Source: an uncultured Flavobacteriales bacterium (lineage in GTDB: Bacteria > Bacteroidota > Bacteroidia > Flavobacteriales_D > Sanyastnellaceae). Taken from it: a stretch of DNA of 64,000 nt. The position numbers and the translations under genes were made by a program. Below the pieces are notes generated by a model, which was not told the origin of the DNA, searched no databases, and saw only the letters and a program-made list of their open reading frames with translations. Shown one piece after another: positions 51,032 through 58,192 of this stretch (positions are counted from its first letter, which is position 1; the number at the start of each line of letters is the position of its first letter). The DNA is taken from the NCBI GenBank assembly GCA_905478325.1, contig CAJQIB010000026.1, forward strand, positions 1 to 64,000. Direction: 5' to 3'.

Positions 51032-51972
51032 GGGATAAAGAGAGAATAGAGTGGGATCAAATACGGTTGGCTTCCTGCACTTGGAATGGTCACGCTATTG
51101 ATGCCGTCATCCAGCGTGGCTTGAACGTAGAGGGTGCTTCCTGATGGTGTGCCCGATAAATCCAATGAAACGCGGTGCCCATACGTACTCGTGTTTCCCG
51201 AAAAATCAGGAGCTACGAACGTGAACGGCTGTTCCATGGCGAGGGGAGTCGCGAATTCGAGACTGTCAGGAGTCGATGCTGTGCGCAATGCTGCCAAAAG
51301 AGCGGGCAATGGAGTGGAATCATCCGATACGGCAAACCACAAATCAATCGGTGCGGCATCCACCACCAAGTGGTAATTCGCCTCCGGATCTCTGGGGTAC
51401 GGATTTTCAATGTCGCCCGCAGGAAATCCGCCGAACCCCGTGATTTGAGGCGCTAAATCGCCCGTCTCGGGAAGGTTGCCATTGATATCGGCTGCGCCTG
51501 CTTCTATCCACGTTTCCAAGGCCGTGATGTACGTTGTTTTGTATTGATTCCAATCGGAATCGGAATCCACGACAAGCGGCATGGTTCCCGAGGTGTTGGG
51601 GATGAAATCAGTCAAACGTTTCATCAGCAAGCTTTCGCTGCTATTGCCTGGAACGACGCGATATGAAAAGCTGCCGGCGGCATCGTTGGAAATCACAGGG
51701 TGCCAGACGAGGGTGTTCCAAGCCGAACCGATGGTCCGGTAGTCCGGTTCAAATGATCCATCGTGGCATCCGGAATTGGCACATGTAGGCTGAAAAATTC
51801 GGTCATGTAGCCAAGCAAAGGACCCTTCGGGAATCGGAGCCGTTGCATCCAAATCGATGACCACCTCTTCCACCGTTTCGTATGGATTCGCAGGAGGATC
51901 TGTATGGCATTGAACCAATCCAACCCCCAGGAGGATCACCAACAGAGGCCAAAAGGAGTGGGGTGAAGGCAT
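51028..51972 (-). CDS. CX4CH lipoprotein (cytochrome-c-like site)
   Basis: The 314-residue protein has a lipoprotein signal (LLVILLGVGLVQC, Cys22). A FQPTCANSGCHDG motif follows with Cys64, Cys69 and His70. The spacing is CX4CH instead of the standard CXXCH haem site; similar CxNSGCHDG segments are frequent in uncharacterised Bacteroidota proteins and are annotated as c-type-cytochrome-like. Downstream text (GNSSESLLMKRLTD..P..SGTMPLV...ITALETWIEAGAAD) matches the second half of a planctomycete-type cytochrome domain. The C-terminal ~140 residues are Ig-like. It may carry haem at the surface or may be structural. It starts four bases after the DUF1501 stop. Confidence 0.75.
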   Translation of the reverse strand: MPSPHSFWPLLVILLGVGLVQCHTDPPANPYETVEEVVIDLDATAPIPEGSFAWLHDRIFQPTCANSGCHDGSFEPDYRTIGSAWNTLVWHPVISNDAAGSFSYRVVPGNSSESLLMKRLTDFIPNTSGTMPLVVDSDSDWNQYKTTYITALETWIEAGAADINGNLPETGDLAPQITGFGGFPAGDIENPYPRDPEANYHLVVDAAPIDLWFAVSDDSTPLPALLAALRTASTPDSLEFATPLAMEQPFTFVAPDFSGNTSTYGHRVSLDLSGTPSGSTLYVQATLDDGINSVTIPSAGSQPYLIPLYSLFIP

Positions 51973-51976
51973 GGGG

Positions 51977-53329
51977 TTAGATTTGATCCAATAAACTCAT
52001 GGTGCCTGGAGCGATCATGCCGGCTGCTTGAACTTCTGGTTTCACCCCCAACAAATCGGCAACAGTCATCATGGAGTCGCTGACACGACCTACTGGATTT
52101 GCTTCGCTTCCGACAGAGAGCCCCGCCGGAATTCCACTTCCTGCCATAGCGGTCCAAGCGCGCAACGAGTTCGAGTCACTGTGGTCAAAAGCCAACCATT
52201 CGTTTTGATCGAGGATGTTGTTGGGTTGCAAATTTCGACCGCACTCTGGGGTGCAGATGATGGACGTCTGTCCTGATAATTCGGGGATGCTTGTTTGGAT
52301 GCTGTTCCACAGATGGCCAACAGCATGGTCAGCGCGGTGCAGCGCAGCGAGGTAATTCGAAAAATTGGAATGGCAGGAGTCGACGGCGCTTAAATTGACC
52401 ATCATGAATGCGGGCTTGAACCATTTGAGCACCTCCACGGCAAAGCCCATGGTATAGAGGTCTCCGTTGTCCGTAACCGGAGGTAGATCCAATGTTCCAT
52501 CGGAGACTTTGGCGTACATGGCTTTCATGAAGGCCTTGATGTTTTGTTTCTCGTCTTCGGTGTTGCCCAAGCCGCCACCTGCGGTGGTCAAAGATTGAAA
52601 CTGCAAGTCCAAGAACGTCTTGAGCTTGTACATCGGGGTCAACTCGTTCTCTGGATGGTAAATCTTGGCATCGGCCATGAACTGGTTGCCTGTTGAACCA
52701 AACGTGACCGTCGGAGCGAAAAAATTACCGGCATATGCTGCACCGTAATCGGGGTGAGCACTGTGGTTGAGCAATGGCGTGGAATTTCCAATGCCGTTGC
52801 CAACAAACCAAACATCGGTTGCTGAATAGCCCCCATGTCGGCGGAGGTATTCAAAAATGGTGGGATTGATGGGGCGTTGTTTGAGGCCTTGCGTAGTTAC
52901 GGTGCTCCCTTGTACCAGGCTGTTCAGTCCACCAAAATGTCCCGCACTCAGGGCGCTGATTTCACGAAAAATCGTGCCCTGCGATTCAATCGTCTGCGAT
53001 AAAATTGAAGGGATGGGATTGAGTCCACCTGTTCCGGTTCCAAATACAATCTTGTTCTCCGGGGGAGTCCCATCGAATATATTGTACATGATGTTTCCAG
53101 GGTACGGTTCCCCTTGGCTATCGTCTAAGTAGCGCTGCAATACGGACTCTTGTTGCCGCACGCCGCCAGCGAAGGCCACCATCACAACATGTTCGGATGA
53201 ACGCATGCCCGTGGGGGCAAACAATCGACCACTCGGTAGAATGTAAGGAGCGACCGAAATTCCGGCTGCCGCCAATCCTGCCTTTTTGATGAAGGCCCGA
53301 CGATTGGAAGCGTGAAAGATCTTTTTCAT
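51977..53329 (-). CDS. Tat-exported DUF1501 protein
   Basis: The N-terminus NRRAFIKKAGLAAAGISVAPYIL is a twin-arginine signal with a cleavable hydrophobic part. The 450-residue body belongs to the DUF1501/sulfatase-like (alkaline-phosphatase superfamily) fold: VVMVAFAGGVRQQE at the metal-binding start, then FREISALSAGHFGGLNS, LKWFKPAFMMVNLSAVDSCHSNFSNYLAALHRADHAVGHLWNSIQ, and TSIICTPECGRNLQPN. DUF1501 proteins have no known substrate. They are usually paired with DUF1800 or DUF1553 partners, neither of which is present here. The gene shares a TGATG junction with the upstream lipoprotein gene. Confidence 0.82.
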   Translation of the reverse strand: MKKIFHASNRRAFIKKAGLAAAGISVAPYILPSGRLFAPTGMRSSEHVVMVAFAGGVRQQESVLQRYLDDSQGEPYPGNIMYNIFDGTPPENKIVFGTGTGGLNPIPSILSQTIESQGTIFREISALSAGHFGGLNSLVQGSTVTTQGLKQRPINPTIFEYLRRHGGYSATDVWFVGNGIGNSTPLLNHSAHPDYGAAYAGNFFAPTVTFGSTGNQFMADAKIYHPENELTPMYKLKTFLDLQFQSLTTAGGGLGNTEDEKQNIKAFMKAMYAKVSDGTLDLPPVTDNGDLYTMGFAVEVLKWFKPAFMMVNLSAVDSCHSNFSNYLAALHRADHAVGHLWNSIQTSIPELSGQTSIICTPECGRNLQPNNILDQNEWLAFDHSDSNSLRAWTAMAGSGIPAGLSVGSEANPVGRVSDSMMTVADLLGVKPEVQAAGMIAPGTMSLLDQI

Positions 53330-53835
53330 CAGTAGTAGCGGTATTCTTCGGACAGTCCAAAGGACATGAAAACCAACTCGGGCGTCATGCCCGGATTGTT
53401 GAGGATGAACTCCCGCACGAAAGTGCGTTCGGCTTGCGTGGGGAATCGCGTGTAAAACCGCAGATAGGTGGCGTCTATGAAGGCATCCGGATCGGCCAAC
53501 ATCTCATCTGTCGGTGTCAAGGTCAAATCGGGCTGGTTGAAGAAGTTACTTAAAAGGACCTCACGTGCAATGCTTTGATCTCCGATGGATTCGAAAACGC
53601 GGGCAACGTTGTACAGGTCATTGGCCGGCATGCCTGTTTGAAACAGGTTGGTGTGAACGATGGCCACCCATTGTTCATTGGTTTTGAGGCGGTCTTTATC
53701 GGCAAAGCCGGGCGTGACCTCAAGGCCTTGGAGTTCAAAAGACACCTCGGGTTCAGGTCGGCACCCACTGCTGGCCATGGCGCATACGACAAGGAGCATT
53801 CCAATGGAGCGCAGTCCGCACATGCGGGTTGCCAT
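53329..53835 (-). CDS. Lipoprotein with YxRFxTRFPTQAE motif
   Basis: I take the ATG at 53835, just past the upstream gene's stop, which gives a signal ending MASSGC and 168 residues; longer starts at 53859 or 53883 are possible. The C-terminal third (FIDATYLRFYTRFPTQAERTFVREFILNNPGMTPELVFMSFGLSEEYRYY) is homologous to segments in the next upstream lipoprotein. It recalls the Y..LLGR.PT..E pattern of DUF1800 and DUF4214 proteins. The two lipoproteins and DUF1501 may together replace the usual DUF1501-DUF1800 pair. The function is unknown. Confidence 0.72.
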   Translation of the reverse strand: MATRMCGLRSIGMLLVVCAMASSGCRPEPEVSFELQGLEVTPGFADKDRLKTNEQWVAIVHTNLFQTGMPANDLYNVARVFESIGDQSIAREVLLSNFFNQPDLTLTPTDEMLADPDAFIDATYLRFYTRFPTQAERTFVREFILNNPGMTPELVFMSFGLSEEYRYY

Positions 53836-53845
53836 GTGGAGGTGC

Positions 53846-54769
53846 TTAAAACCCTGCATATTCGTCTGAGATAAGAACGACATGTTGGATGTCTGCGACT
53901 GCTACTGAAAGGGTGAATGCGTTCAGACTTTCTAAAATCTCGGAGTCTGAAGGGTCTCGTGCCAGCATCGTTCTGTATTGCCAGCGTACCATGCCTTCAT
54001 CCCATTCGGTATTCCAAATAAGCGCATCCACATACGAAGCTTTGTCATGCGCCGATGTGCCAAAGAGTATTCCAGGTTGGTTGTTTTCGATCACTCCATA
54101 TGCTACGTCAAATTCAGCTTGCGTTGGGAAACGCTGGTACAAATCATCAAACGAAGCTTGTATGAAGTTGAAGCTGTTCATGTTGATTTGGTCGTAGATG
54201 GTATTCCACAACATGCGCCCGCAGGCCTCGCGCACATCGATGGCACCCGATTCCAACGCTTCATCACTATCCAAAACAAGCAGCAGTCGTTCAGCGGAGG
54301 CATGATTAATGGTGTAGCCCGTGAAGTTTCCATTGAGACTGTCCTGTATCGCCATGCTTCTCAAAAGACCATAGCGTGCATTCAAGATGGCGTCGGAAGC
54401 ACCCTCTAAAAACCGCGCTTTTAAATCCGTGTAAAGTTTGCGGTGGTATTGGGTGGTGTATGTCGACTCGTCCGTAGAATCTGTGCTGGTCATGAGGACT
54501 TGAATGACTTGCAGACGAACGGACGCTGCTAAGTCACCTTCTTCAAGAATCAGGACATCCCGTTCCATTTCAAAATCATTGGGCTCTCTGCCTATCAAGT
54601 CAATGTAAAAACGATTGACATAATTCTGAACCAAGATGGTTGAAATCTCATCGTAATGTGGAATGGCGTTGTCCGTGAAAACAACCACTTCAGGCTTGCA
54701 ACCGTACCCAATAAGACACAAAAAAACTGCAGATTGAATCAACTGACGGGTTTTTCCTTTGCTTGGCAT
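53846..54769 (-). CDS. Lipoprotein with repeated YxxLxxRxPxxxE units, first gene of the operon
   Basis: The 307-residue protein starts with a lipoprotein signal (AVFLCLIGYGC). The mature part contains three related helical units: VNRFYIDLIGREPNDFEMERDVLIL, FDDLYQRFPTQAEFDVAYGVIENNQPGILFG and YRTMLARDPSDSEILESLNAF. The last two end in an HV/Y..ALI..SDEY-like helix. The RFPTQAE segment is identical to that in the following gene, so the two are paralogues. This is a DUF1800/DUF4214-like helical pattern, but I cannot assign a family. It begins the seven-gene operon and is divergent from the GreA-like gene across a 74-base gap. Confidence 0.75.
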   Translation of the reverse strand: MPSKGKTRQLIQSAVFLCLIGYGCKPEVVVFTDNAIPHYDEISTILVQNYVNRFYIDLIGREPNDFEMERDVLILEEGDLAASVRLQVIQVLMTSTDSTDESTYTTQYHRKLYTDLKARFLEGASDAILNARYGLLRSMAIQDSLNGNFTGYTINHASAERLLLVLDSDEALESGAIDVREACGRMLWNTIYDQINMNSFNFIQASFDDLYQRFPTQAEFDVAYGVIENNQPGILFGTSAHDKASYVDALIWNTEWDEGMVRWQYRTMLARDPSDSEILESLNAFTLSVAVADIQHVVLISDEYAGF

Positions 54770-54791
54770 GGTGAGGCAATTTAATAGCTAA

Positions 54792-54803
54792 ACCTCTAGA
54801 GGT
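54792..54803. promoter_or_regulatory. Perfect 12-base palindrome in a divergent gap
   Basis: ACCTCTAGAGGT is fully self-complementary. It lies between the DUF1501 operon and the GreA-like gene, 22 bases above the operon's first ATG. It is a candidate binding site for a dimeric regulator. Confidence 0.4.
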
Positions 54804-54843
54804 ACAATTATAGTTGCTTTTATATGCCAGAGAAGAGGATCGG

Positions 54844-55428
54844 GTGAATTCAATTGAAGCTTTGGCTTCGTTAGAAATTGCAATCGAGGCCAGTGGCCAC
54901 CACCTTCAGGTCCAAGTTGACTCAGATTGCTCGAGTGGGCTGTCTGCACGGAATTATCGCATTTCTTTGCGGCGCATGAATGTTTCTCGAAAAATGGCCG
55001 TGGTGGATGCGATTCATCGCTTGTTGTCGCAAAAGATTGATGCTTCTGTGTCGACGCTGCAGGGATTAACGGAGTCTCGGAATACAGCTTCGAAAAGTAC
55101 AGCAGGGGATAAGCATGAAACGGGCAGGGCGATGATGGAGGCAGAAATTGGACGTGCGGAGCAGCAATTGCAAAAGGCAAAAGTGCTTCGAAATGAGTTG
55201 AAGAATCTACCGTGGTCAATCCAGAATTTGGCGGGGCCAGGAGCTTTGATTCAAACGAATCATGGAGAATTCTTGATGTCGGTCGGCTTGGGAAAGATTG
55301 AAGTCGATTCAGAGATGTGCTTTGCCCTTTCTGGGGGGTCTCCTCTTGGCCAGGCTCTTATGGGGCGAAAAGAGGGCGATCATGTCAGTTTTCAGGGGCG
55401 AGAATACCAGCTTCTCTCGATTCAATGA
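54844..55428 (+). CDS. GreA/GreB-like protein with C-terminal FKBP-type domain
   Basis: The C-terminal ~75 residues end SGGSPLGQALMGRKEGDHVSFQGREYQLLSIQ. This is the signature of the GreA/GreB C-terminal domain (SPLG.AL.G...GD.V...G..Y.I..I), which binds RNA polymerase near the secondary channel. The N-terminal part is helical with long charged segments (RAMMEAEIGRAEQQLQKAKVLRNEL) that could form the coiled coil. The two tip acidic residues needed for transcript cleavage cannot be placed with confidence. I choose the GTG at 54844, preceded by a purine-rich AGAGAAGAGGA stretch; a TTG at 54814 is possible. It is a Gre-family regulator instead of canonical GreA. It overlaps the GH2 gene tail to tail by seven bases. 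Confidence 0.75.
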   Translation: MNSIEALASLEIAIEASGHHLQVQVDSDCSSGLSARNYRISLRRMNVSRKMAVVDAIHRLLSQKIDASVSTLQGLTESRNTASKSTAGDKHETGRAMMEAEIGRAEQQLQKAKVLRNELKNLPWSIQNLAGPGALIQTNHGEFLMSVGLGKIEVDSEMCFALSGGSPLGQALMGRKEGDHVSFQGREYQLLSIQ

Positions 55429-57983
55429 AGTTGGAATTGTGCCAAATGGCGCACGGTGACCTCTCCCATTCCTGCTCCGGCTTGTTCTGGATAGAACTCG
55501 ATACGAGCTTGTTGATGAGGAATCAACGTCATCCCGTTTGAAGAAAAATGCCCAGGGATGCTGGATGTTAGTTGCACACCGTAGGCGAGCGAGTCGGTGG
55601 AGAGTACGATGCTGTTTCGATGCGTCGTCTGTGTGACTTCAGCTTGAGGCAATCGCAATTCAGAAGGCTTGGCAAAGCGCTGTATTCCCGTGTCAATCGT
55701 TTCCCCTTGGACTTCCCACGTCCATTGAAGGATTTCATGAGTGGAATTCAATTCCCAGTCATCAAAGGCTCCCCAATTCCATTCTGTTTCCGAAAACGGA
55801 AGGGATTCCAACGCGCGTTGTTCTTCTCCGATGACTTGCCCTGACCAATTCAAACGGCGAATCGTGACAGTCCCCGAGATACGGCGATTCGTCGCATTGG
55901 AAAGCAAAGTCCGAAGTGAATCGGTGTCGGTACGATCGATTAAGAGGCGTTGCGGCTGGTTCGCATGCTGCACGGCATGGTGGGCGAGTTTCCAACGCCC
56001 TGCGTGATCAACGGTAGACCACGAAACCGTCGGCCACACATCGTTGAGTTGCCAATAAAGAGAGCCGCTTGTCTTTCCTCTGCTAAATCGGTGGCGTTCT
56101 AGCGCTTCGCGCAGTCCTTCTGCCTGGGTCAGCTGCGTTAGATAAATCCAACGGTCCAAAGCGTCTGCATTCCCGGTTTCTACTCCAGGATCAGCTGCAT
56201 AGCGTTTCGCATAAATCCGCATCATGCCCCAGCCATCCAAACCAGGTTTGAGCCACTCCATTTTAGAGCGTTGGCGGAATTGAAGGGCTTCATCGTCAAA
56301 GGCATGGATTCCAACGGCTTCAAGCGTGTGGCGATTGGGAAGGCTCTGAAGTCCATATTCACTAGCGAAACGCCCCCCATGGTCTGAATAGTAGTCAAAG
56401 TCCAACGTGTCAAACCAAACCCGCCAGGCATGTTCGTCACCTGAGATGCCGTGGTCTTTTTGATGCAGCGGATCTTTCATAGGGGAAGAGGCCCAATAAA
56501 ATTGGTCCGACTCCTCAGCGACGATTTGCGGGAGCAAGGCACCAAATACCGAGTCGTATGCCCGTTGAACCGCCACCGAATCTTGGGAGGATAGTCCATA
56601 TAGATTTGGCCATCCCCAAGTTTTCCAAGCTTTTTCGGATTCATTGTTGCCACACCAAATCGCCAAACTGGGATGATGTCGCAGGCGTTGGACGTTGTGT
56701 CGTGCCTCGGCTTCCACAGAAGCAGCATAGCCGGAGTCCCCTGGAACCATGCAACAGGCGAACATAAAATCTTGCCACACAAGCAGTCCCAGTTCGTCGC
56801 ATCGATCATAGAAGGAGTCTTCTCCGTATACAGCGCCACCCCACACACGAAGCATGTTCATGTTGCCGGCGATCGCCTGTTGCAGGGTCTCCTCAATCCG
56901 TTCCCGTGCACGAACCGGAAAAAAATCGGCCGGAACGATGTTGGCACCGCGCGCGAACACCTTGTGTCCATTGACGTGGCAAGCAAAACTTCGGCCTAGA
57001 TCGTCGCGTTCACGAATCCACTCAATAAAACGGATCCCGAATCGAAGCGATTGGCTTCCCCCGGTATTGCTGCAGCGCAGGGTGTAGAGCGGTTGGTCTC
57101 CCATGTCCCGCGGCCACCAGAGTTGGGGCGCAGCAATGGTCAATTGCCACAATGAATCATGAACGGGCGTCATCTCGTATTGAACTGGGGATCCGCTCGG
57201 TCCGTCCAATTGCCATTCCAGTGAATCCGTTGCGTCAAGACGCACGTGGTAAGTCGCATTCTCTTCGTCAAGCTCGAAGAGGTCCAAGCGCATGTTCTGA
57301 GGGGCCGAGCTCCTCGTTTTCACAAGTGAAACACTTTTCCAAATACCCGCAGAAACCAATCGCGGTCCCCAATCCCATCCAAATTGATAGTACGCCTTGC
57401 GGGAAACGCTGCTCGTTTGTTTTCCTTGAGGTCGATCTTCATTGCTGACCGGAATGAGCCACGGAGAGGCGTCTAGCTTTTGTTGGCCTTCAACAACCGC
57501 TGAATGCAATCGGACTTGCAGGGTATTGATGCCAACTCGAAGGTTGGTGGCTGGAAAGCGATAGGCCCGGTGCGCATTGTCTGTCTCACCAAGGATTTCA
57601 TCATTGAGAAGAATGGTGGAGTAGGTATCGATTCCTTCAAAGATCAATTCAAAAGATGCATCCAATGGATTTGGGAGGTCAAATTCTGTTTGGTAGATCC
57701 ATTCTTTGGTTTCCAAAGGTGCGCTCAACCGCTCGTTGGTTTGTTGATATGGAGAATCCCGCAACCCCGCGTTCATCAGGTCGGTGATGACATCCCCTGG
57801 GACGGCAGCGGGTTGCCAAATGGAATCCGTTGATTCTCTAAACTCCCATGCACCATCCAAGGAACAAGAGTCCGGTGAAAATGGAATGGGGTGATCCGTG
57901 CCGCAAGCGCTCAGAATGCAAAGGGTGAGCACATAAACAGACCAGCGGTATGTCTTGATGAGGTATGAGGAAGGAGAAGCCAT
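55422..57983 (-). CDS. GH2 beta-mannosidase lipoprotein
   Basis: The 853-residue enzyme has a lipoprotein signal ending LCILSAC. The GH2 layout is a sugar-binding domain (SLDGAWEFRES...WQPAAVPGDVITDLMNAGL, typical of beta-mannosidases), an Ig-like domain and a TIM barrel. LRVWGGAVYGEDSFYDRCDELGLLVWQDFMFACCMVPGD is diagnostic, WCGNNESEKAW gives the acid/base Glu448 and FASEYGLQSLP the nucleophile Glu542. It removes terminal beta-mannose from mannan or glycan fragments, probably at the outer membrane or periplasm. A -7 element lies just upstream, giving an almost leaderless mRNA. It is divergent from the GH3 gene. Confidence 0.93.
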   Translation of the reverse strand: MASPSSYLIKTYRWSVYVLTLCILSACGTDHPIPFSPDSCSLDGAWEFRESTDSIWQPAAVPGDVITDLMNAGLRDSPYQQTNERLSAPLETKEWIYQTEFDLPNPLDASFELIFEGIDTYSTILLNDEILGETDNAHRAYRFPATNLRVGINTLQVRLHSAVVEGQQKLDASPWLIPVSNEDRPQGKQTSSVSRKAYYQFGWDWGPRLVSAGIWKSVSLVKTRSSAPQNMRLDLFELDEENATYHVRLDATDSLEWQLDGPSGSPVQYEMTPVHDSLWQLTIAAPQLWWPRDMGDQPLYTLRCSNTGGSQSLRFGIRFIEWIRERDDLGRSFACHVNGHKVFARGANIVPADFFPVRARERIEETLQQAIAGNMNMLRVWGGAVYGEDSFYDRCDELGLLVWQDFMFACCMVPGDSGYAASVEAEARHNVQRLRHHPSLAIWCGNNESEKAWKTWGWPNLYGLSSQDSVAVQRAYDSVFGALLPQIVAEESDQFYWASSPMKDPLHQKDHGISGDEHAWRVWFDTLDFDYYSDHGGRFASEYGLQSLPNRHTLEAVGIHAFDDEALQFRQRSKMEWLKPGLDGWGMMRIYAKRYAADPGVETGNADALDRWIYLTQLTQAEGLREALERHRFSRGKTSGSLYWQLNDVWPTVSWSTVDHAGRWKLAHHAVQHANQPQRLLIDRTDTDSLRTLLSNATNRRISGTVTIRRLNWSGQVIGEEQRALESLPFSETEWNWGAFDDWELNSTHEILQWTWEVQGETIDTGIQRFAKPSELRLPQAEVTQTTHRNSIVLSTDSLAYGVQLTSSIPGHFSSNGMTLIPHQQARIEFYPEQAGAGMGEVTVRHLAQFQLH

Positions 57984-57994
57984 GGGTGGAGTGT

Positions 57995-58002
57995 CAAAAC
58001 TA
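57995..58002 (-). promoter_or_regulatory. -7 element for the GH2 gene
   Basis: On the minus strand this reads TAGTTTTG, an exact TAnnTTTG, 11 bases before the GH2 ATG at 57983. Transcription would begin within about five bases of the start codon. Confidence 0.45.
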
Positions 58003-58111
58003 CATGAAACGAGTAAAAATCCGCAGCATTTCTTTTGCTGCTTTCCCGCATCTTTGCACCTTTAAATGGTTGCTAAGAGGCTTGGTTTTACCGGAATGTT
58101 GCAAAGTTCAA

Positions 58112-58125
58112 ATCCCGATTGGGAT
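58112..58125. promoter_or_regulatory. ATCCC/GGGAT palindrome between divergent GH2 and GH3 genes
   Basis: ATCCC and GGGAT flank a GATT centre in the 209-base gap between the two glycosidase genes. It is followed on plus by TTTTT at 58131-58135. It may be an operator for both genes or a weak terminator. The adjoining GTTCAAATC looks like a tRNA T-loop, but no tRNA folds here. Confidence 0.35.
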
Positions 58126-58192
58126 ATAGATTTTTAGAGTAATTGTATTTTCAACACTTTTATAAGACATTTGTGATTGATTAGAATGAAGC

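Noticed and set aside
58040-58135. tRNA-like GTTCAAATCCC segment
   Set aside because: No acceptor stem, D arm or paired T stem forms around it; the bases instead make a short ATCCC/GGGAT hairpin.
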